Assembly: GCF_900115625.1 (NCBI RefSeq)
Contig: NZ_FOXD01000014.1
Location: 36,466 to 100,465, forward strand
Length of the DNA stretch: 64,000 nucleotides
Direction: 5' to 3'
Source: Salibacterium halotolerans
Lineage (GTDB): Bacteria > Bacillota > Bacilli > Bacillales > Marinococcaceae
In this document: positions 53,607 through 63,957 of the stretch, piece after piece
Layout of the letters: each line of letters starts with the position of its first letter
How positions within the stretch are numbered: position 1 is the first letter of the stretch
Notes under the pieces: generated by a model
Seen by the model: only the letters and a program-made list of their open reading frames with translations
Told to the model about the DNA's origin: nothing
Database searches by the model: none
Translations under genes and position numbers: made by a program

Positions 53607-54854
53607 CTATTTCTTCCATTGCTGAAGTGTCCCCTGAACCGGATGATCCAAAAAGGCAGATCCGGTAAAGATCACATACCGGCTGTCATCACTCATTTTT
53701 TGCGTATCAACCATCGTCAGCCGCTGAATGTCGGCAATGGCTTTCCCTTCTTCGACAGGCACTTTCACTTTGTAGTACTGCATCTGCTCCCTGAGCGTCT
53801 GCTCCATCAGATGACGGAGGGAATCGACGTCCTCTTCTTCAAGGGCCGACATGTAAAGAAACGGATGTTTCGATGCGGTTGTTACGTAATTTCCATTCAT
53901 TTCATCCGCCTTGTTAAAAACGGTGATCACCGGAATCGTATGGGCATCCAGTTCTTCGAGCAGCTTGTCCACTGTGTCAATATGGTCGTCCGCCGATGGA
54001 TCGGAGGCATCGACAACATGAATCAGCACATCCGCTTCTTTCACTTCTTCGAGTGTGGAGCGGAACGCTGCGATAAGTGTAGTTGGAAGATTCCGTATAA
54101 ACCCAACCGTATCCGTAAGAAGTACCGGATAGCCGGCAGGAAGCTGCATTTTCCGCGTCAGAGGATCAAGCGTGGCAAAAAGCAGGTCTTCCTGAAACGT
54201 TTCCGCTCCCGAAAGACTGCTTAAAAGCGTCGATTTGCCGGCGTTGGTATAGCCGACAAGAGCAAACTGAACCGTTTTATTCCGGCGGCGCTGTTTCCGG
54301 TAGTTTTCCCGTTGTTCTCTTACTTCCTGAAGCCGGGCTCTTAAATCATCCATCCGTCTTAATAAATACCGGCGGTCCGTTTCCAGTTTTGTCTCCCCGG
54401 GTCCGCGTGTTCCAATCCCGCCGCCGAGTCTGGAAAATGATTCTCCCTGGCCGGCAAGACGGGGAAGAAGATAGGAAAGCTGAGCGAGTTCCACCTGAAT
54501 CTTCCCTTCTTTGGTATGGGCCCGGCCGGCAAAGATATCAAGAATCAGCTGTGTCCGGTCGATCACACGGACCGGGATATCCCGGTCCAGATTCCTTATC
54601 TGCCCGGGGGATAATTCATCATTGAAAACAACGAGATCCGCTTCCTTTTCTTCGACCGCTTCATTGATTTCCTCTATCTTTCCCTTACCGATAAAGGTGG
54701 CCGGATCCGGTTTCTGTCTCACCTGGATGAAATGTTCCTGCACCTCTCCCTGGACGGTGTGAACAAGGGCGGTCAATTCTTCCAGACTTTTCTCCAGGTC
54801 TTCTTCTGAATGTCCCGGCAGCCGGCAGCCGGCGATTACTACTTTTTCTGTCAT
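53607..54854 (-). CDS. hflX: GTPase HflX
   Basis: A 415-residue ribosome-associated GTPase. The N-terminal HflX domain contains FNDELSPGQIRNLDRDI and GGIGTRGPGETKLETDRR; G1 is GYTNAGKST at about 201-209, followed by LLFATLDPLTRKM, DTVGFIRNLP and NKAD. HflX splits stalled ribosomes under stress. It starts 4 bp after the spoVK stop. Confidence 0.96.
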   Translation of the reverse strand: MTEKVVIAGCRLPGHSEEDLEKSLEELTALVHTVQGEVQEHFIQVRQKPDPATFIGKGKIEEINEAVEEKEADLVVFNDELSPGQIRNLDRDIPVRVIDRTQLILDIFAGRAHTKEGKIQVELAQLSYLLPRLAGQGESFSRLGGGIGTRGPGETKLETDRRYLLRRMDDLRARLQEVREQRENYRKQRRRNKTVQFALVGYTNAGKSTLLSSLSGAETFQEDLLFATLDPLTRKMQLPAGYPVLLTDTVGFIRNLPTTLIAAFRSTLEEVKEADVLIHVVDASDPSADDHIDTVDKLLEELDAHTIPVITVFNKADEMNGNYVTTASKHPFLYMSALEEEDVDSLRHLMEQTLREQMQYYKVKVPVEEGKAIADIQRLTMVDTQKMSDDSRYVIFTGSAFLDHPVQGTLQQWKK

Positions 54855-54858
54855 GCGG

Positions 54859-55773
54859 TTACTCCTTTCCAGTACCTGGCATATCTGTTTCTTCGAGTGT
54901 CATCAGCGTGTGTTGATTCATCGGCTCCGGTTCCTCCAGCAGACGAAGGGCCTGCCGGCGGATGATGCGTTCCACCAGATTTCTCACATAGCGGCCATTC
55001 TGACGGAAATCCGCTTCCCGGAGCATCTGAAAATGACCGTACAGCTTCTGCCGCATTCTATCAGTGACCTGATACTGTTTTTCTGTAATCAGCCGTTCCG
55101 TCAGTGTCAGCATATCACCTCCGGAGAAATCACGGAACGTCAATGTATTAGGAAAGCGCGACGGAAGTCCGGGATTCAGATTTAAAAACTGTCTCATTTC
55201 ATCAGGATACCCTGCCAGAATCAAAACAAATTTATGCTGCCTGTCTTCCATTGCTTTTACAAGCGCGTCCACAGCTTCCCGGCCGAAGTCTTTTTCTCCG
55301 CCCCGTGCAAGCGAATATGCTTCATCAATAAAAAGAATCCCCCCTTCAGCTTTTTTTACGATATCTTTGGTTTTCTGTGCGGTCTGACCAATATATTCTC
55401 CGACCAGATCGGCCCGGTCTGCTTCTATGAAATGACCTTCCTCAAGTACTTCCATATCTTTGAGCATCGCTGCCATGATCCTGGCAACCGTTGTTTTTCC
55501 GGTGCCCGGGTTGCCGATAAAAAGCATGTGGTAATTCTGAGGGGTTACCGTCATTCCGAGCTCTCTCCGGCATTCATTCACGTAGACGAGCGCATACATT
55601 TCCCGGATGAAGGTGAGCACCGGATCCATCCCGATCATGCCGCTGAGCCGTTTTTTGGCTTTCAGGAGCGGGTAATGTCCGGCGTCTGACAACCATTCCT
55701 GGCTTTTACCGGTATCTTTATTATCATGGTTCAGCTGTATCTGTATTTTTCTATGGTCTTTCATCTGTACCAT
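54859..55773 (-). CDS. spoVK: Stage V sporulation protein K
   Basis: A 304-residue single-domain AAA+ ATPase of the CbxX/CfxQ family with HMLFIGNPGTGKTTVARIM, GGILFIDEAYSLARGG and LPSRFPNTLTF. Start at ATG 55773 is preferred because the AGAGGGG site abuts the ATG three codons earlier. SpoVK acts in late spore maturation. Its sequence is close to each half of the tandem ATPase at 11235-13610. Confidence 0.92.
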   Translation of the reverse strand: MVQMKDHRKIQIQLNHDNKDTGKSQEWLSDAGHYPLLKAKKRLSGMIGMDPVLTFIREMYALVYVNECRRELGMTVTPQNYHMLFIGNPGTGKTTVARIMAAMLKDMEVLEEGHFIEADRADLVGEYIGQTAQKTKDIVKKAEGGILFIDEAYSLARGGEKDFGREAVDALVKAMEDRQHKFVLILAGYPDEMRQFLNLNPGLPSRFPNTLTFRDFSGGDMLTLTERLITEKQYQVTDRMRQKLYGHFQMLREADFRQNGRYVRNLVERIIRRQALRLLEEPEPMNQHTLMTLEETDMPGTGKE

Positions 55774-55903
55774 TACAGTCATCCCCTCTTTCTGAACACA
55801 ATATCCTGTGGGCGCCTACCCATACTATACGTTTATCCATAGTGATTGGTGAATCCGCATTCTGATATAATGAATACACGATGACAGGGAAAGGAAGGAA
55901 AGA

Positions 55904-56899
55904 ATGGCGGAAAACATGTATGTTCTTCCTTCACCGGCACAGGATTTTCTCGAGTTTCTAAAAGCCAGGGGAAGAAAAAAAAGCACCATTACCCGTTACC
56001 ATTACGACCTCGCCGATTTTTTTCGATATATAGAAGTGACTGCAAAAGCAGAACATTTGTCTGCTTTGACTGCGGCAGCAACCGGCCGGGTGGAAGAATA
56101 TTTTTCGTTTCTTGTACAGAGCAGGCATTACCACCCGCGCACGATTAAACGAATTCACACCGTGCTGAAGCAGTATTTCGAATTTCTTCATAATACAGGA
56201 AGGTGTGCATCCAATCCGATGAAATCCTTCGACCCGGCTGATTTAACAAGGGAAGAGTTTTCATCGGAAGCTCTTATTCATCCTTCTGAAGAAAAAAAAT
56301 TAATGGAAACCCTGCAGTCCGATGCGGGCTTGAGCGAAAAGCAAGCAGCGGCACGTCCACTGCTTGCTCCGAGAAATCTGGTCATTATCCGCTGGTTTCT
56401 CTGTTACGGGCTCCGTATGCAGGAACTGTCTTCTCTTTGTCTAAAAGATATCAATCAAGGGCAGGGTCTTCTTCATATTCCGGAATCCACCGGTAACCCA
56501 CGGGTGGTTTCCTTGTCCAAAAAAGACCAATCTTTATTATATCATTATTTTCACGTCATCCCGAAACCCGTCCGTCCATTTCTTGGACATCATCCGGTTT
56601 TCGCCGCCTTTGATTTTCAGCGGCGAACGTACCGCTGGAGCTATGAAGAAGACCGTCCCAAACATTTAACCGAAGTTGCCATTCAGAAAATGATACGGGA
56701 GGAAAGAAAACGGGCGGGAATTGAGCGCTCCATTTCATCCAAACATCTCCGCAACACATTTATAGTCCGCGCGCTCCAGTCAGGGCAGAGTCCGGAAAAA
56801 ATCCAGGAAATGCTTGGGCTGAACACGATACTCACATTAACAAAATACATCGATTATGCCACTGAAATCAGCAGTTCTCCACCTGGAAACAGTGACTGA
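55904..56899 (+). CDS. Tyrosine recombinase with an altered catalytic His
   Basis: This 331-residue Xer/phage integrase-fold protein has an N-terminal core-binding domain (about 10-110) and a catalytic domain with R171 (LRMQEL), H281 and R283 (KHLRNTF) and Y315/Y318 (TKYIDYAT). The usual GH before the tyrosine is GL (L305 in LGLNT). It stands alone on the plus strand in core DNA between spoVK and hfq and shows no att-like repeats, so it is more likely a resident gene than an element integrase. The function is unknown. Confidence 0.85.
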   Translation: MAENMYVLPSPAQDFLEFLKARGRKKSTITRYHYDLADFFRYIEVTAKAEHLSALTAAATGRVEEYFSFLVQSRHYHPRTIKRIHTVLKQYFEFLHNTGRCASNPMKSFDPADLTREEFSSEALIHPSEEKKLMETLQSDAGLSEKQAAARPLLAPRNLVIIRWFLCYGLRMQELSSLCLKDINQGQGLLHIPESTGNPRVVSLSKKDQSLLYHYFHVIPKPVRPFLGHHPVFAAFDFQRRTYRWSYEEDRPKHLTEVAIQKMIREERKRAGIERSISSKHLRNTFIVRALQSGQSPEKIQEMLGLNTILTLTKYIDYATEISSSPPGNSD

Positions 56900-56955
56900 A
56901 AAAACACTCTGCCGGCCGATACCTTCACCGGACTGTGTGATGCCTGAACATCAAA

Positions 56956-56987
56956 AAAGCTTCCGGGCTGTATCCCCCGGAAGCTTT
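56956..56987 (-). terminator. Terminator after hfq
   Basis: A 12-bp perfect stem (AAAGCTTCCGGG with CCCGGAAGCTTT, loop of 8) followed on the minus strand by TTTT. Confidence 0.9.
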
Positions 56988-56990
56988 GGT

Positions 56991-57245
56991 TTATTCATTT
57001 GTGACGGAGTCTGCGGATTCCGGTTCTATCTGCAGCGGCACATGACGCTGCGGTGCAAAAGTGGAAATTGCGTGTTTATAGATGAGCTGCTGTTTTCCGT
57101 CGCTGTCAAGCACTACTGTGAAGTTATCGAAAGCTTTGACGTGTCCCCGAAGCTGAAACCCATTCAAGAGAAAAACAGTGACAGCTATTTTCTCTCTGCG
57201 CAGCGTGTTTAGGAATTGATCCTGAATGTTGACCGGCTGTTTCAT
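56991..57245 (-). CDS. hfq: RNA chaperone Hfq
   Basis: This 84-residue Sm-like protein has Sm1 [20 protein letters not shown] and Sm2 [17 protein letters not shown], with [20 protein letters not shown] at the N terminus. Slightly longer than typical Bacillus Hfq by a C-terminal acidic tail ([13 protein letters not shown]). It follows miaA on the same strand, the common arrangement. Confidence 0.97.
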   Translation of the reverse strand: MKQPVNIQDQFLNTLRREKIAVTVFLLNGFQLRGHVKAFDNFTVVLDSDGKQQLIYKHAISTFAPQRHVPLQIEPESADSVTNE

Positions 57246-57282
57246 GACATAACGTCCTCCTCATCATACTCTGCCTCTATTC

Positions 57283-58224
57283 CTACGTATTCGACGGCAG
57301 ATCGTATTCTCCTTCTATCAACTGGATCATTTTATTTATTTTTTCTTCATGGAGTCCGTCTGTCATGTCAAACCAGTTCACCCTTTCCTTGTTGCGAAAC
57401 CATGTCAATTGTCTCTTGGCGTACTGCCTGGAGTGCTGTTTCAGTGTTTCCACCGCTTCTGTGAATGTGCAGCGCCCTTCAAAATAAGGGAAGAATTCTT
57501 TATAACCGATGGCCTGGGCCGCCTGAACATCACGCGGGTACTTATCAAAAAGCCACTTTGCTTCGTCCGGAAGCCCCTCTTTTATCATTTGGTCCACCCT
57601 GGTGTTGATGCGCTGGTACAGCGTACTGCGTTCCATCGTCAGACCGATCATGAGATGGTGGTAAAACATGTCGTCTTCTGATTCAAACGACCGCTTTGTT
57701 TGTCCGCCTATATGGCGGATTTCCAGGGCACGGACCGTTTTTTTCACATTATTGGGGTGGATCCGCGCTGCGTTTTCTTCATCCATTTCCCGCAGTTTAT
57801 CATGCAGGGAACGGGCGCCGTGGTTCCGGGCAAACTCCTCCATTTCCCGGCGGAATTCGGGATCGGAAGGCGTATCGTGAAAATCAAGACCACGGATAAC
57901 AGCCCGGATATACAGCCCGGTTCCTCCAGCTATAATGGGAAGCTTCCCTCTTGCATTGATATTGCGGATATGTTCGGCTGCTTTCTGCTGAAAGGAGGCC
58001 GCGGAATACGAATCATCAGGCCGGCGTTCATCGATGAAATAATGAGGGATGCCGCGCCGCTCGTTTTCGGAGACTTTCGCCGTTCCAATATCAAGACCTT
58101 TATAAATCTGCATTGAATCTCCACTCAGAATCTCACCGTCAAAATACGAAGCAAGGCGGATGGCGGTTTCTGATTTACCGACAGCTGTCGGTCCGGCGAT
58201 GACGACGACTTTATCTTTTGTCAT
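57283..58224 (-). CDS. miaA: tRNA dimethylallyltransferase MiaA
   Basis: A 313-residue enzyme adding dimethylallyl to A37 of tRNAs reading UNN codons. P-loop GPTAVGKSETAIRLA (11-25), SGDSMQIYKGLDIGTAK, and AGGTGLYIRAVIRGLDF are typical. Its ATG overlaps the stop of the upstream methyltransferase (ATGA). tRNA-Sec is also an A37 substrate in some bacteria, an indirect link to the Sec system. Confidence 0.97.
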   Translation of the reverse strand: MTKDKVVVIAGPTAVGKSETAIRLASYFDGEILSGDSMQIYKGLDIGTAKVSENERRGIPHYFIDERRPDDSYSAASFQQKAAEHIRNINARGKLPIIAGGTGLYIRAVIRGLDFHDTPSDPEFRREMEEFARNHGARSLHDKLREMDEENAARIHPNNVKKTVRALEIRHIGGQTKRSFESEDDMFYHHLMIGLTMERSTLYQRINTRVDQMIKEGLPDEAKWLFDKYPRDVQAAQAIGYKEFFPYFEGRCTFTEAVETLKQHSRQYAKRQLTWFRNKERVNWFDMTDGLHEEKINKMIQLIEGEYDLPSNT

Positions 58225-59006
58225 GATGACTCTCCTTTTACAAACACAGCATATGAAAATCTTGAAACGGCGCGGTGGTGCGCCGCAAAACCCATTTCCC
58301 GAAGAAAATCCGGGAAGCCTCTTGTTTTAATAACGACACGCCTGGCAGCTTTACGGACTGCTTTGTGCACGGCGTCACGAGCCGGGAACCGGTGGCAGGC
58401 AAACGATCGAAGCGGGGACAGATGGACGGAATCATTCAGGGCTTCATCAAACATAGGATCCATATAAATCACATCAAAACTGTTGTCAGGCAGTTCTTCA
58501 AGCACTTTTTCGAAGCTGCCGGATATAATATCGATGGTTCGCATCGCGACATTGAATTCATCCGATGAAGACTCCCACATCTTCATGCCTTTTGCGACAA
58601 GATGAGTAACATAAGGGTTCCACTCCACCGCTTGTACATAACCATTTGCTCCTGTTACAAAACGGGAAACGATGCTGTCGGAACCGAGTCCCATCGTTGT
58701 ATCGAGCACCGACATCCCTTCCTGCAGACCCATGGCTTCCACCATCGGGTCTCTTTCCCCGCGGGCCATCCGCTGATACCGGATCCAGGCCATGCTGGGA
58801 TGAAAGGCAAGTGGTTTCAGGGCTTTTGGGTGGTATAGTTTATCCTGCGTTTTTCCTACTGCGTAAATAGGTTCCTGCGCATAAGCCAGCCATTTTTGAA
58901 AAGACCGTTTTCTGCGGGCTTCAAACGCCACGCCCCACTCACCAGCCAGAGTCCGTGCTTCTTCTGTTTCTTCCGGAAGGGCTTTTTTTGCTGTCGTAAT
59001 AATCAC
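58221..59006 (-). CDS. Class I SAM-dependent methyltransferase (RsmJ-like)
   Basis: A 261-residue protein with GTG start behind GGGAGACGA. SAM-binding loop VLDTTMGLGSDSIVSRF (about 99-115), VQAVEWNPYVTHL, and VIYMDPMFDEALNDSV resemble RsmJ-type rRNA methyltransferases. The substrate is not known in bacilli. It is translationally coupled to miaA through an ATGA overlap. Confidence 0.8.
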   Translation of the reverse strand: MIITTAKKALPEETEEARTLAGEWGVAFEARRKRSFQKWLAYAQEPIYAVGKTQDKLYHPKALKPLAFHPSMAWIRYQRMARGERDPMVEAMGLQEGMSVLDTTMGLGSDSIVSRFVTGANGYVQAVEWNPYVTHLVAKGMKMWESSSDEFNVAMRTIDIISGSFEKVLEELPDNSFDVIYMDPMFDEALNDSVHLSPLRSFACHRFPARDAVHKAVRKAARRVVIKTRGFPDFLREMGFAAHHRAVSRFSYAVFVKGESS

Positions 59007-59067
59007 TCGTCTCCCTGCTTTCTACTGGACTCAAAGAATCAGGCCTGTTTGAGCCTGCGTCAAAATA

Positions 59068-59096
59068 AAAATCCCTTTTGAAAGAAAAGGGATTTT
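59068..59096. terminator. Terminator after the small membrane protein gene
   Basis: A 12-bp perfect stem (AAAATCCCTTTT with AAAAGGGATTTT, loop GAAAG). Confidence 0.8.
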
Positions 59097-59117
59097 ACGT
59101 CGGTATAAGAGCGCGAT

Positions 59118-59225
59118 TTAATGATCGGACTGGGACTGTTTCATAAAATAAACAGCCATGATGGAACTGATAAAAATAGCAAGACCTGAAACGCTGAGTA
59201 TAGCAATCAAATCAAAGGCAGTCAT
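59118..59225 (-). CDS. Small single-pass membrane protein
   Basis: A 35-residue protein from ATG 59225, 10 nt after AAGGAG: a single helix (FDLIAILSVSGLAIFISSIM, residues 4-23) with a short polar tail ending QSQSDH. It has its own terminator. Too small for family assignment, but the ribosome site and isolated position support a real gene. Confidence 0.55.
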   Translation of the reverse strand: MTAFDLIAILSVSGLAIFISSIMAVYFMKQSQSDH

Positions 59226-59321
59226 ACATCTACGTCTCCTTCTTAAACCGTTTACATCGATTATAACATAACACGTACTCAAAGCATCCCCCAAAATGTG
59301 ACGAAGATGCAAACATCTAAG

Positions 59322-61202
59322 CTACATAACCCGCTTAAACATTTTTTCCATGTCATACCCGGAAAAATGTATAAATACAGGCCTTCCATGAGGGCATGTG
59401 AACGGTGTCTCACAATGACGCAGATCTTCAAGGAGAGACTGTATTTCATCGCTCCGGAGATGGCGGTTCGCTTTAATTGCCCCTTTACAGGACATCAATA
59501 TGGCCGCTTCTTCAAGAAGCGCGGAAACCCGGATCTGTTTATCCTCAAGGAGCTGTTGAATCAGTTCGCGGATGGTGTTTTCTTCTTCTCCCGCCGGAAA
59601 CCAGGCCGGGTGGGAAGAGACACGGTACGTCCGGAACCCAAACGGTTCAAGATACACTCCTGCCTGCTTTAAGTCCTCCTCATACGCTGTGATGATGCGT
59701 TCTTCATCCGGCGAAAGCTCCAGAGTCATCGGAATCATAAGTTCCTGGATGTGCCGGTTGGTCTCGGTAATTTTATCCCGGTAGTATTCATAATAAATCC
59801 TCTCCTGGGCGGCATGCTGATCAATAATATACAGACCGTTTTCATTCTGGGCAAGAATGTACGTCCCTTGAAGCTGCCCGATAGGTTCAAGCTCGGGAAC
59901 CCGTTTCTCTTTTTCCCCACCGGCCGCCGCTGCCTTTGGCTCTGGCTCCGGCACGGGGCGGGACACATTTTCAGTCGGTTGGTACTCTTCCACAGCAGGT
60001 GCAGGATTCCGATTCAAAGAATAGGCAGGCTCCCGTGGTTCCAATGCTTCTTCCGGAGGAAACGGCGCAGCTTCAGGTGTGTTTTGGCGGTATACCGGAG
60101 AAGGAGTTGTATCCTGACTGGTATGTTCTGGTTGTTTGGGCCGAGCCTCCCATTCGAGCGGTACCTGTTCCGTTTTCGGGTTTTTCGCGCGTGATGTTTC
60201 TACTTCCGGAATAAATGTCTGTTTGGAAAGCGTTTCTTTTAAGGCCTGTTCGATAAGAGTGAGGAGCTCCTGTTCTTTGCTGATTTTTACTTCCAGTTTA
60301 GCCGGATGAACATTCACGTCAATCAAAACCGGATCCATTTCAATATGAAGCGCAATCATCGGATGTCGGCCGATTGGAAGCAGCGTGTGATACGCTTTTT
60401 CCACAGCCTTTACGATAGGGAAGTGCCTGACATAACGACCATTTATAAAGATGGAAATGTACTGCCTCGAGGCCCGGTTCACTTCTGGTTCAGCCGCCAG
60501 ACCCTGAATCTTGTAATCCATAGAGGACGTTTTTACGGGGAGAAACTTCGCCGCGGTCCGGCGGCCGTAAATGGCCGCCAGAACAGCTTTCATATCACCG
60601 CTGCCATTGGTGAAAAGAAGCTGCCGTCCATTATGGGACAGAGTGATGGCAACAGCTGGATGGGCAAGCGCAAGACGGTTCACAACGTCAGTAATATTGC
60701 CGATCTCGGTATGGATGGTCTTCATGTATTTCAGGCGCGCCGGCGTGTTAAAAAACAGGTCCCTCACCGTAATGTCTGTTCCTTTCCGGGCTTTGGCAGC
60801 GGAAAGCGCTATCCGTTTTCCGCCCTGATAACGAATGAGTGTCCCTTCTCCTTCCCCTGTTCCGGTCGTTAAATCCAGGTTGGAAACGGCCGCAATACTT
60901 GGGAGCGCTTCTCCCCGGAAACCAAGGCTCGCAATCTGAAACAAATCCCGCTCTGATGTTATTTTACTTGTGGCGTGCCGGAGAAAGGCCAGTTCCGCAT
61001 TATCACGCGTCATACCACTGCCATTGTCCACCACCCGGATTTTGGAGAGTCCGCCTTCTTCTATCTCAATATCGACCCGGGTGCTTTCGGCATCAATCGC
61101 ATTTTCCACCAGCTCTTTTACAATCGATGCAGGGCGTTCCACTACTTCTCCGGCCGCGATTTTATTGGATAGTTCGTCGGTCAGTTTTTTCACTTCTGCC
61201 AT
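59322..61202 (-). CDS. mutL: DNA mismatch repair protein MutL
   Basis: A 626-residue GHKL ATPase. [26 protein letters not shown] and [14 protein letters not shown] mark the N-terminal ATPase domain; a Pro/Glu-rich linker covers about 340-440; the C-terminal domain has [14 protein letters not shown], the endonuclease motif expected in bacteria without MutH. It is 12 bp downstream of mutS. Confidence 0.97.
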   Translation of the reverse strand: MAEVKKLTDELSNKIAAGEVVERPASIVKELVENAIDAESTRVDIEIEEGGLSKIRVVDNGSGMTRDNAELAFLRHATSKITSERDLFQIASLGFRGEALPSIAAVSNLDLTTGTGEGEGTLIRYQGGKRIALSAAKARKGTDITVRDLFFNTPARLKYMKTIHTEIGNITDVVNRLALAHPAVAITLSHNGRQLLFTNGSGDMKAVLAAIYGRRTAAKFLPVKTSSMDYKIQGLAAEPEVNRASRQYISIFINGRYVRHFPIVKAVEKAYHTLLPIGRHPMIALHIEMDPVLIDVNVHPAKLEVKISKEQELLTLIEQALKETLSKQTFIPEVETSRAKNPKTEQVPLEWEARPKQPEHTSQDTTPSPVYRQNTPEAAPFPPEEALEPREPAYSLNRNPAPAVEEYQPTENVSRPVPEPEPKAAAAGGEKEKRVPELEPIGQLQGTYILAQNENGLYIIDQHAAQERIYYEYYRDKITETNRHIQELMIPMTLELSPDEERIITAYEEDLKQAGVYLEPFGFRTYRVSSHPAWFPAGEEENTIRELIQQLLEDKQIRVSALLEEAAILMSCKGAIKANRHLRSDEIQSLLEDLRHCETPFTCPHGRPVFIHFSGYDMEKMFKRVM

Positions 61203-61214
61203 GACCGCCCCTCC

Positions 61215-63839
61215 TTATCGTTTCAGTTTCTGTTGATACTCATACAATAACTCCAGCGCCTGTATCGGCGACATATGAAGCACATCCGCCTTTTTCAAAT
61301 CTTCGATGACTGGATGTGTTTTTCGTTCTTCTTTTTGTTTGGAACCGTCTGAACCTGCTGGGGTTGGTTCGAACAATGCAAGCTGTTCTCCCTCCCCCGC
61401 ATCCGATTCATATGAACTGTTTAGTACTGGTGCGGGTGTTAGCTCCTCGTTTTCTTCATGTAACACGCGGTCAACATGTCCTTCAAATTGGTGAAGAAGC
61501 GTTTCCGCGCGGTCCAGCACTCCGTCGGGCAGTTCTGCAAGTTTGGCAACATAAATGCCGTAACTCCGATCCGCTCTTCCCTGTTCCACTTTATGAAGAA
61601 ACACGATATTTCCTTCTTCCTCCACAGCACGGACATGGACGTTGAACAGTTTCGACATCGTGTCTTCGAGTGTCGTCAGTTCATGATAGTGGGTGGAAAA
61701 CAGCGTTTTGGCCCCAATACGCTCATGGATGTATTCCACAATCGACTGAGCCAGCGCCATCCCATCGTAGGTCGATGTTCCGCGCCCGATCTCATCAAGA
61801 AGAATGAGACTGTCCGGGGTCGCCATCGAGAGCGCCTGCTTTGTTTCCAGCATTTCCACCATAAACGTGCTCTGCCCGGAAGTTAGATCGTCCGATGCCC
61901 CGATACGGGTGAAGATCTGGTCGAACACGGGAAGCTCCGCCTTTTCGGCAGGAACAAAGCAGCCGGCCTGAGCCATGATGGAAAGCAACGCGGTCTGGCG
62001 CATGTATGTGCTTTTACCGGCCATGTTCGGGCCTGTAATCAGCAGTATCTCCCGCTGATCGTTCAATTCCATGTCGTTGGCGACGTATTCCCCCTGGTCC
62101 AGCATCTGTTCGATCACCGGATGACGCCCCCCGGTAATGGACAGTCGGCGGTTCGCCGAGAATTCCGGGCGGACGTACTGCATGCGTTCGCTTTGTACAG
62201 CAAATCCCTGCAGCACGTCGATCTCGCTTATTATCCGCGCCGTCTCCTGAAGCGGCTGCAGGTATTCTTTGACTTGATCCCTGATGTCAAGGAACAGCTG
62301 ATACTCAAGCTCCGTGCTGTGATGCTCCGCGCCCAGAATCATCTCTTCTTTTTCCTTCAGTTCCGGCGTAATATAACGTTCGGCGTTCGTTAACGTCTGT
62401 TTCCGTTCATACCGTCCTTCCGGGAGGTAAGGAATGTTCGGCCTGGTCACTTCAATGTAGTATCCAAACACTTTATTGAAACCGACCTTTAATGATTTGA
62501 TGCCGGTCGCGTCCCGTTCCTGTTTCTCGAGCCTTGAGATCCAGTCCTTTCCATTTCTGCTCGCTTCCTTATACTCATCGAGTTTATCGTGCCAGCCTTC
62601 TTTAATAAGACCGCCCTCTGTGATGGAAACCGGGGGATCGTCCGCCAGACTTTTCTCCAGCATGTCACGGAGACCGCTGAAATCTCCCGCTCGTTCTGTC
62701 CATTCTTTCATTGTTTCATTGTCCAGCGAGTCCAGCAGCGAAAAAAGCTCAGGCAGTTCCTGAAGAGAACGGCGGAGCTGCACCATTTCTCTTGCATTTA
62801 CATTGCCGTAGGCGGTTTTACCAGCAAGGCGTTCAAGGTCATACACGTAGCGGAGCCTGTCCCTGAGCTCTTCCCGTTCAAAATAATGCGCAAGAAACGA
62901 TTCCACCACAGAATGGCGTTTTTTCATGTCATCCACATTCAAAAGCGGCTGCTCCACCCATTTTCTGACGAGGCGTCCTCCCATAGCGGTAACGCTCTGA
63001 TCCATCAGCCAAAGCAGCGACCCCCGTTTATTATGGTCCATCAGCGTCTCGGTCAGCTCCAGATTCCGCCTGGCATGAATATCAAGCTGCATGCTGTCTT
63101 TCGGACGGTACAGCTGCATCGTCTGAAGGTGGGATAACGATCGTTTCTGGGTGCGCACAAAATAATTTGTCAGCAGCGCAAAAGCACTCTCCACTTTTGA
63201 GCCGGCATGTTCGGGCAGGAGTGCCTGGAAATCCTGCTGAAGCTTTGTATCTTCTTCCACAGAGCAGACAATCGATGCCGGAAGGATATGTCCGGCATCA
63301 AAAGAAGAAGGCACAATCAGTTCTTTAATTCCGGTCCGCGTTATTTCACGCTGCCACTGTCGTGTGTCTTTATCGAGCACCGCGCCTTCTATTTCCCCTG
63401 TCGTTAAGTCTGCTTTTACAAACGAGGCGGTTCCGTCGTCACAAGGATAAAGAGCGGCGGTAAAATTGTTTTCATTTTCCCTCACCGCCCGGCCTTCCAT
63501 TACCGTTCCAGGCGTTACGACCTGCACTACTTCCCTGCGGACGACTCCTTTTGCTGTTTTTGGATCCTCCACCTGTTCACAGATGGCAATCTTATATCCC
63601 TTTTCAATAAGGGTGGAGATATACTGCTCCGCCGAGTGATACGGCACGCCGCACATCGGGATGTGCTGCTCGTTACTGCTTCCGCGCCGGGTCAGCGTGA
63701 TCTCGAGCTCCCGGGCGGCCTGTACGGCGTCATCGAAAAAAAGCTCGTAAAAATCACCGAGCCGGTAAAATAAAAACGTATCCCCGTATTGCGATTTAAT
63801 ATCTTTATATTGTTTCATCATGGGTGTTTCTTCGGCCAC
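61215..63839 (-). CDS. mutS: DNA mismatch repair protein MutS
   Basis: An 874-residue mismatch sensor. The mismatch-binding FLFYRLGDFYELF is at the N terminus (Phe wedge region), Walker A GPNMAGKSTYMRQTALLS near 605, and LILLDEIGRGTSTYDGMALA near 680. Full length, with the C-terminal tail that in Bacillus binds the beta clamp region. First gene of mutS-mutL. Confidence 0.98.
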   Translation of the reverse strand: MAEETPMMKQYKDIKSQYGDTFLFYRLGDFYELFFDDAVQAARELEITLTRRGSSNEQHIPMCGVPYHSAEQYISTLIEKGYKIAICEQVEDPKTAKGVVRREVVQVVTPGTVMEGRAVRENENNFTAALYPCDDGTASFVKADLTTGEIEGAVLDKDTRQWQREITRTGIKELIVPSSFDAGHILPASIVCSVEEDTKLQQDFQALLPEHAGSKVESAFALLTNYFVRTQKRSLSHLQTMQLYRPKDSMQLDIHARRNLELTETLMDHNKRGSLLWLMDQSVTAMGGRLVRKWVEQPLLNVDDMKKRHSVVESFLAHYFEREELRDRLRYVYDLERLAGKTAYGNVNAREMVQLRRSLQELPELFSLLDSLDNETMKEWTERAGDFSGLRDMLEKSLADDPPVSITEGGLIKEGWHDKLDEYKEASRNGKDWISRLEKQERDATGIKSLKVGFNKVFGYYIEVTRPNIPYLPEGRYERKQTLTNAERYITPELKEKEEMILGAEHHSTELEYQLFLDIRDQVKEYLQPLQETARIISEIDVLQGFAVQSERMQYVRPEFSANRRLSITGGRHPVIEQMLDQGEYVANDMELNDQREILLITGPNMAGKSTYMRQTALLSIMAQAGCFVPAEKAELPVFDQIFTRIGASDDLTSGQSTFMVEMLETKQALSMATPDSLILLDEIGRGTSTYDGMALAQSIVEYIHERIGAKTLFSTHYHELTTLEDTMSKLFNVHVRAVEEEGNIVFLHKVEQGRADRSYGIYVAKLAELPDGVLDRAETLLHQFEGHVDRVLHEENEELTPAPVLNSSYESDAGEGEQLALFEPTPAGSDGSKQKEERKTHPVIEDLKKADVLHMSPIQALELLYEYQQKLKR

Positions 63840-63902
63840 GTCTATTCCTCCACTGCTGATTGATGTATATTCCTATTATATCATACGGGTTTTGATGAAA
63901 GG

Positions 63903-63957
63903 AAAAAGGGGCTGTATCAAAAGGTTGTGAAAAAATGACCTTTTACAGCTCCTTTTT
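63903..63957. terminator. Long hairpin upstream of mutS
   Basis: Outer 13-bp stem (AAAAAGGGGCTGT with ACAGCTCCTTTTT, one G-U) and an inner AAAAGGT/ACCTTTT pairing, with T flanks. It probably ends a gene beyond the window. It shares GGGGCTGTATCAAAAGG with the terminator at 2421-2453. Confidence 0.65.
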
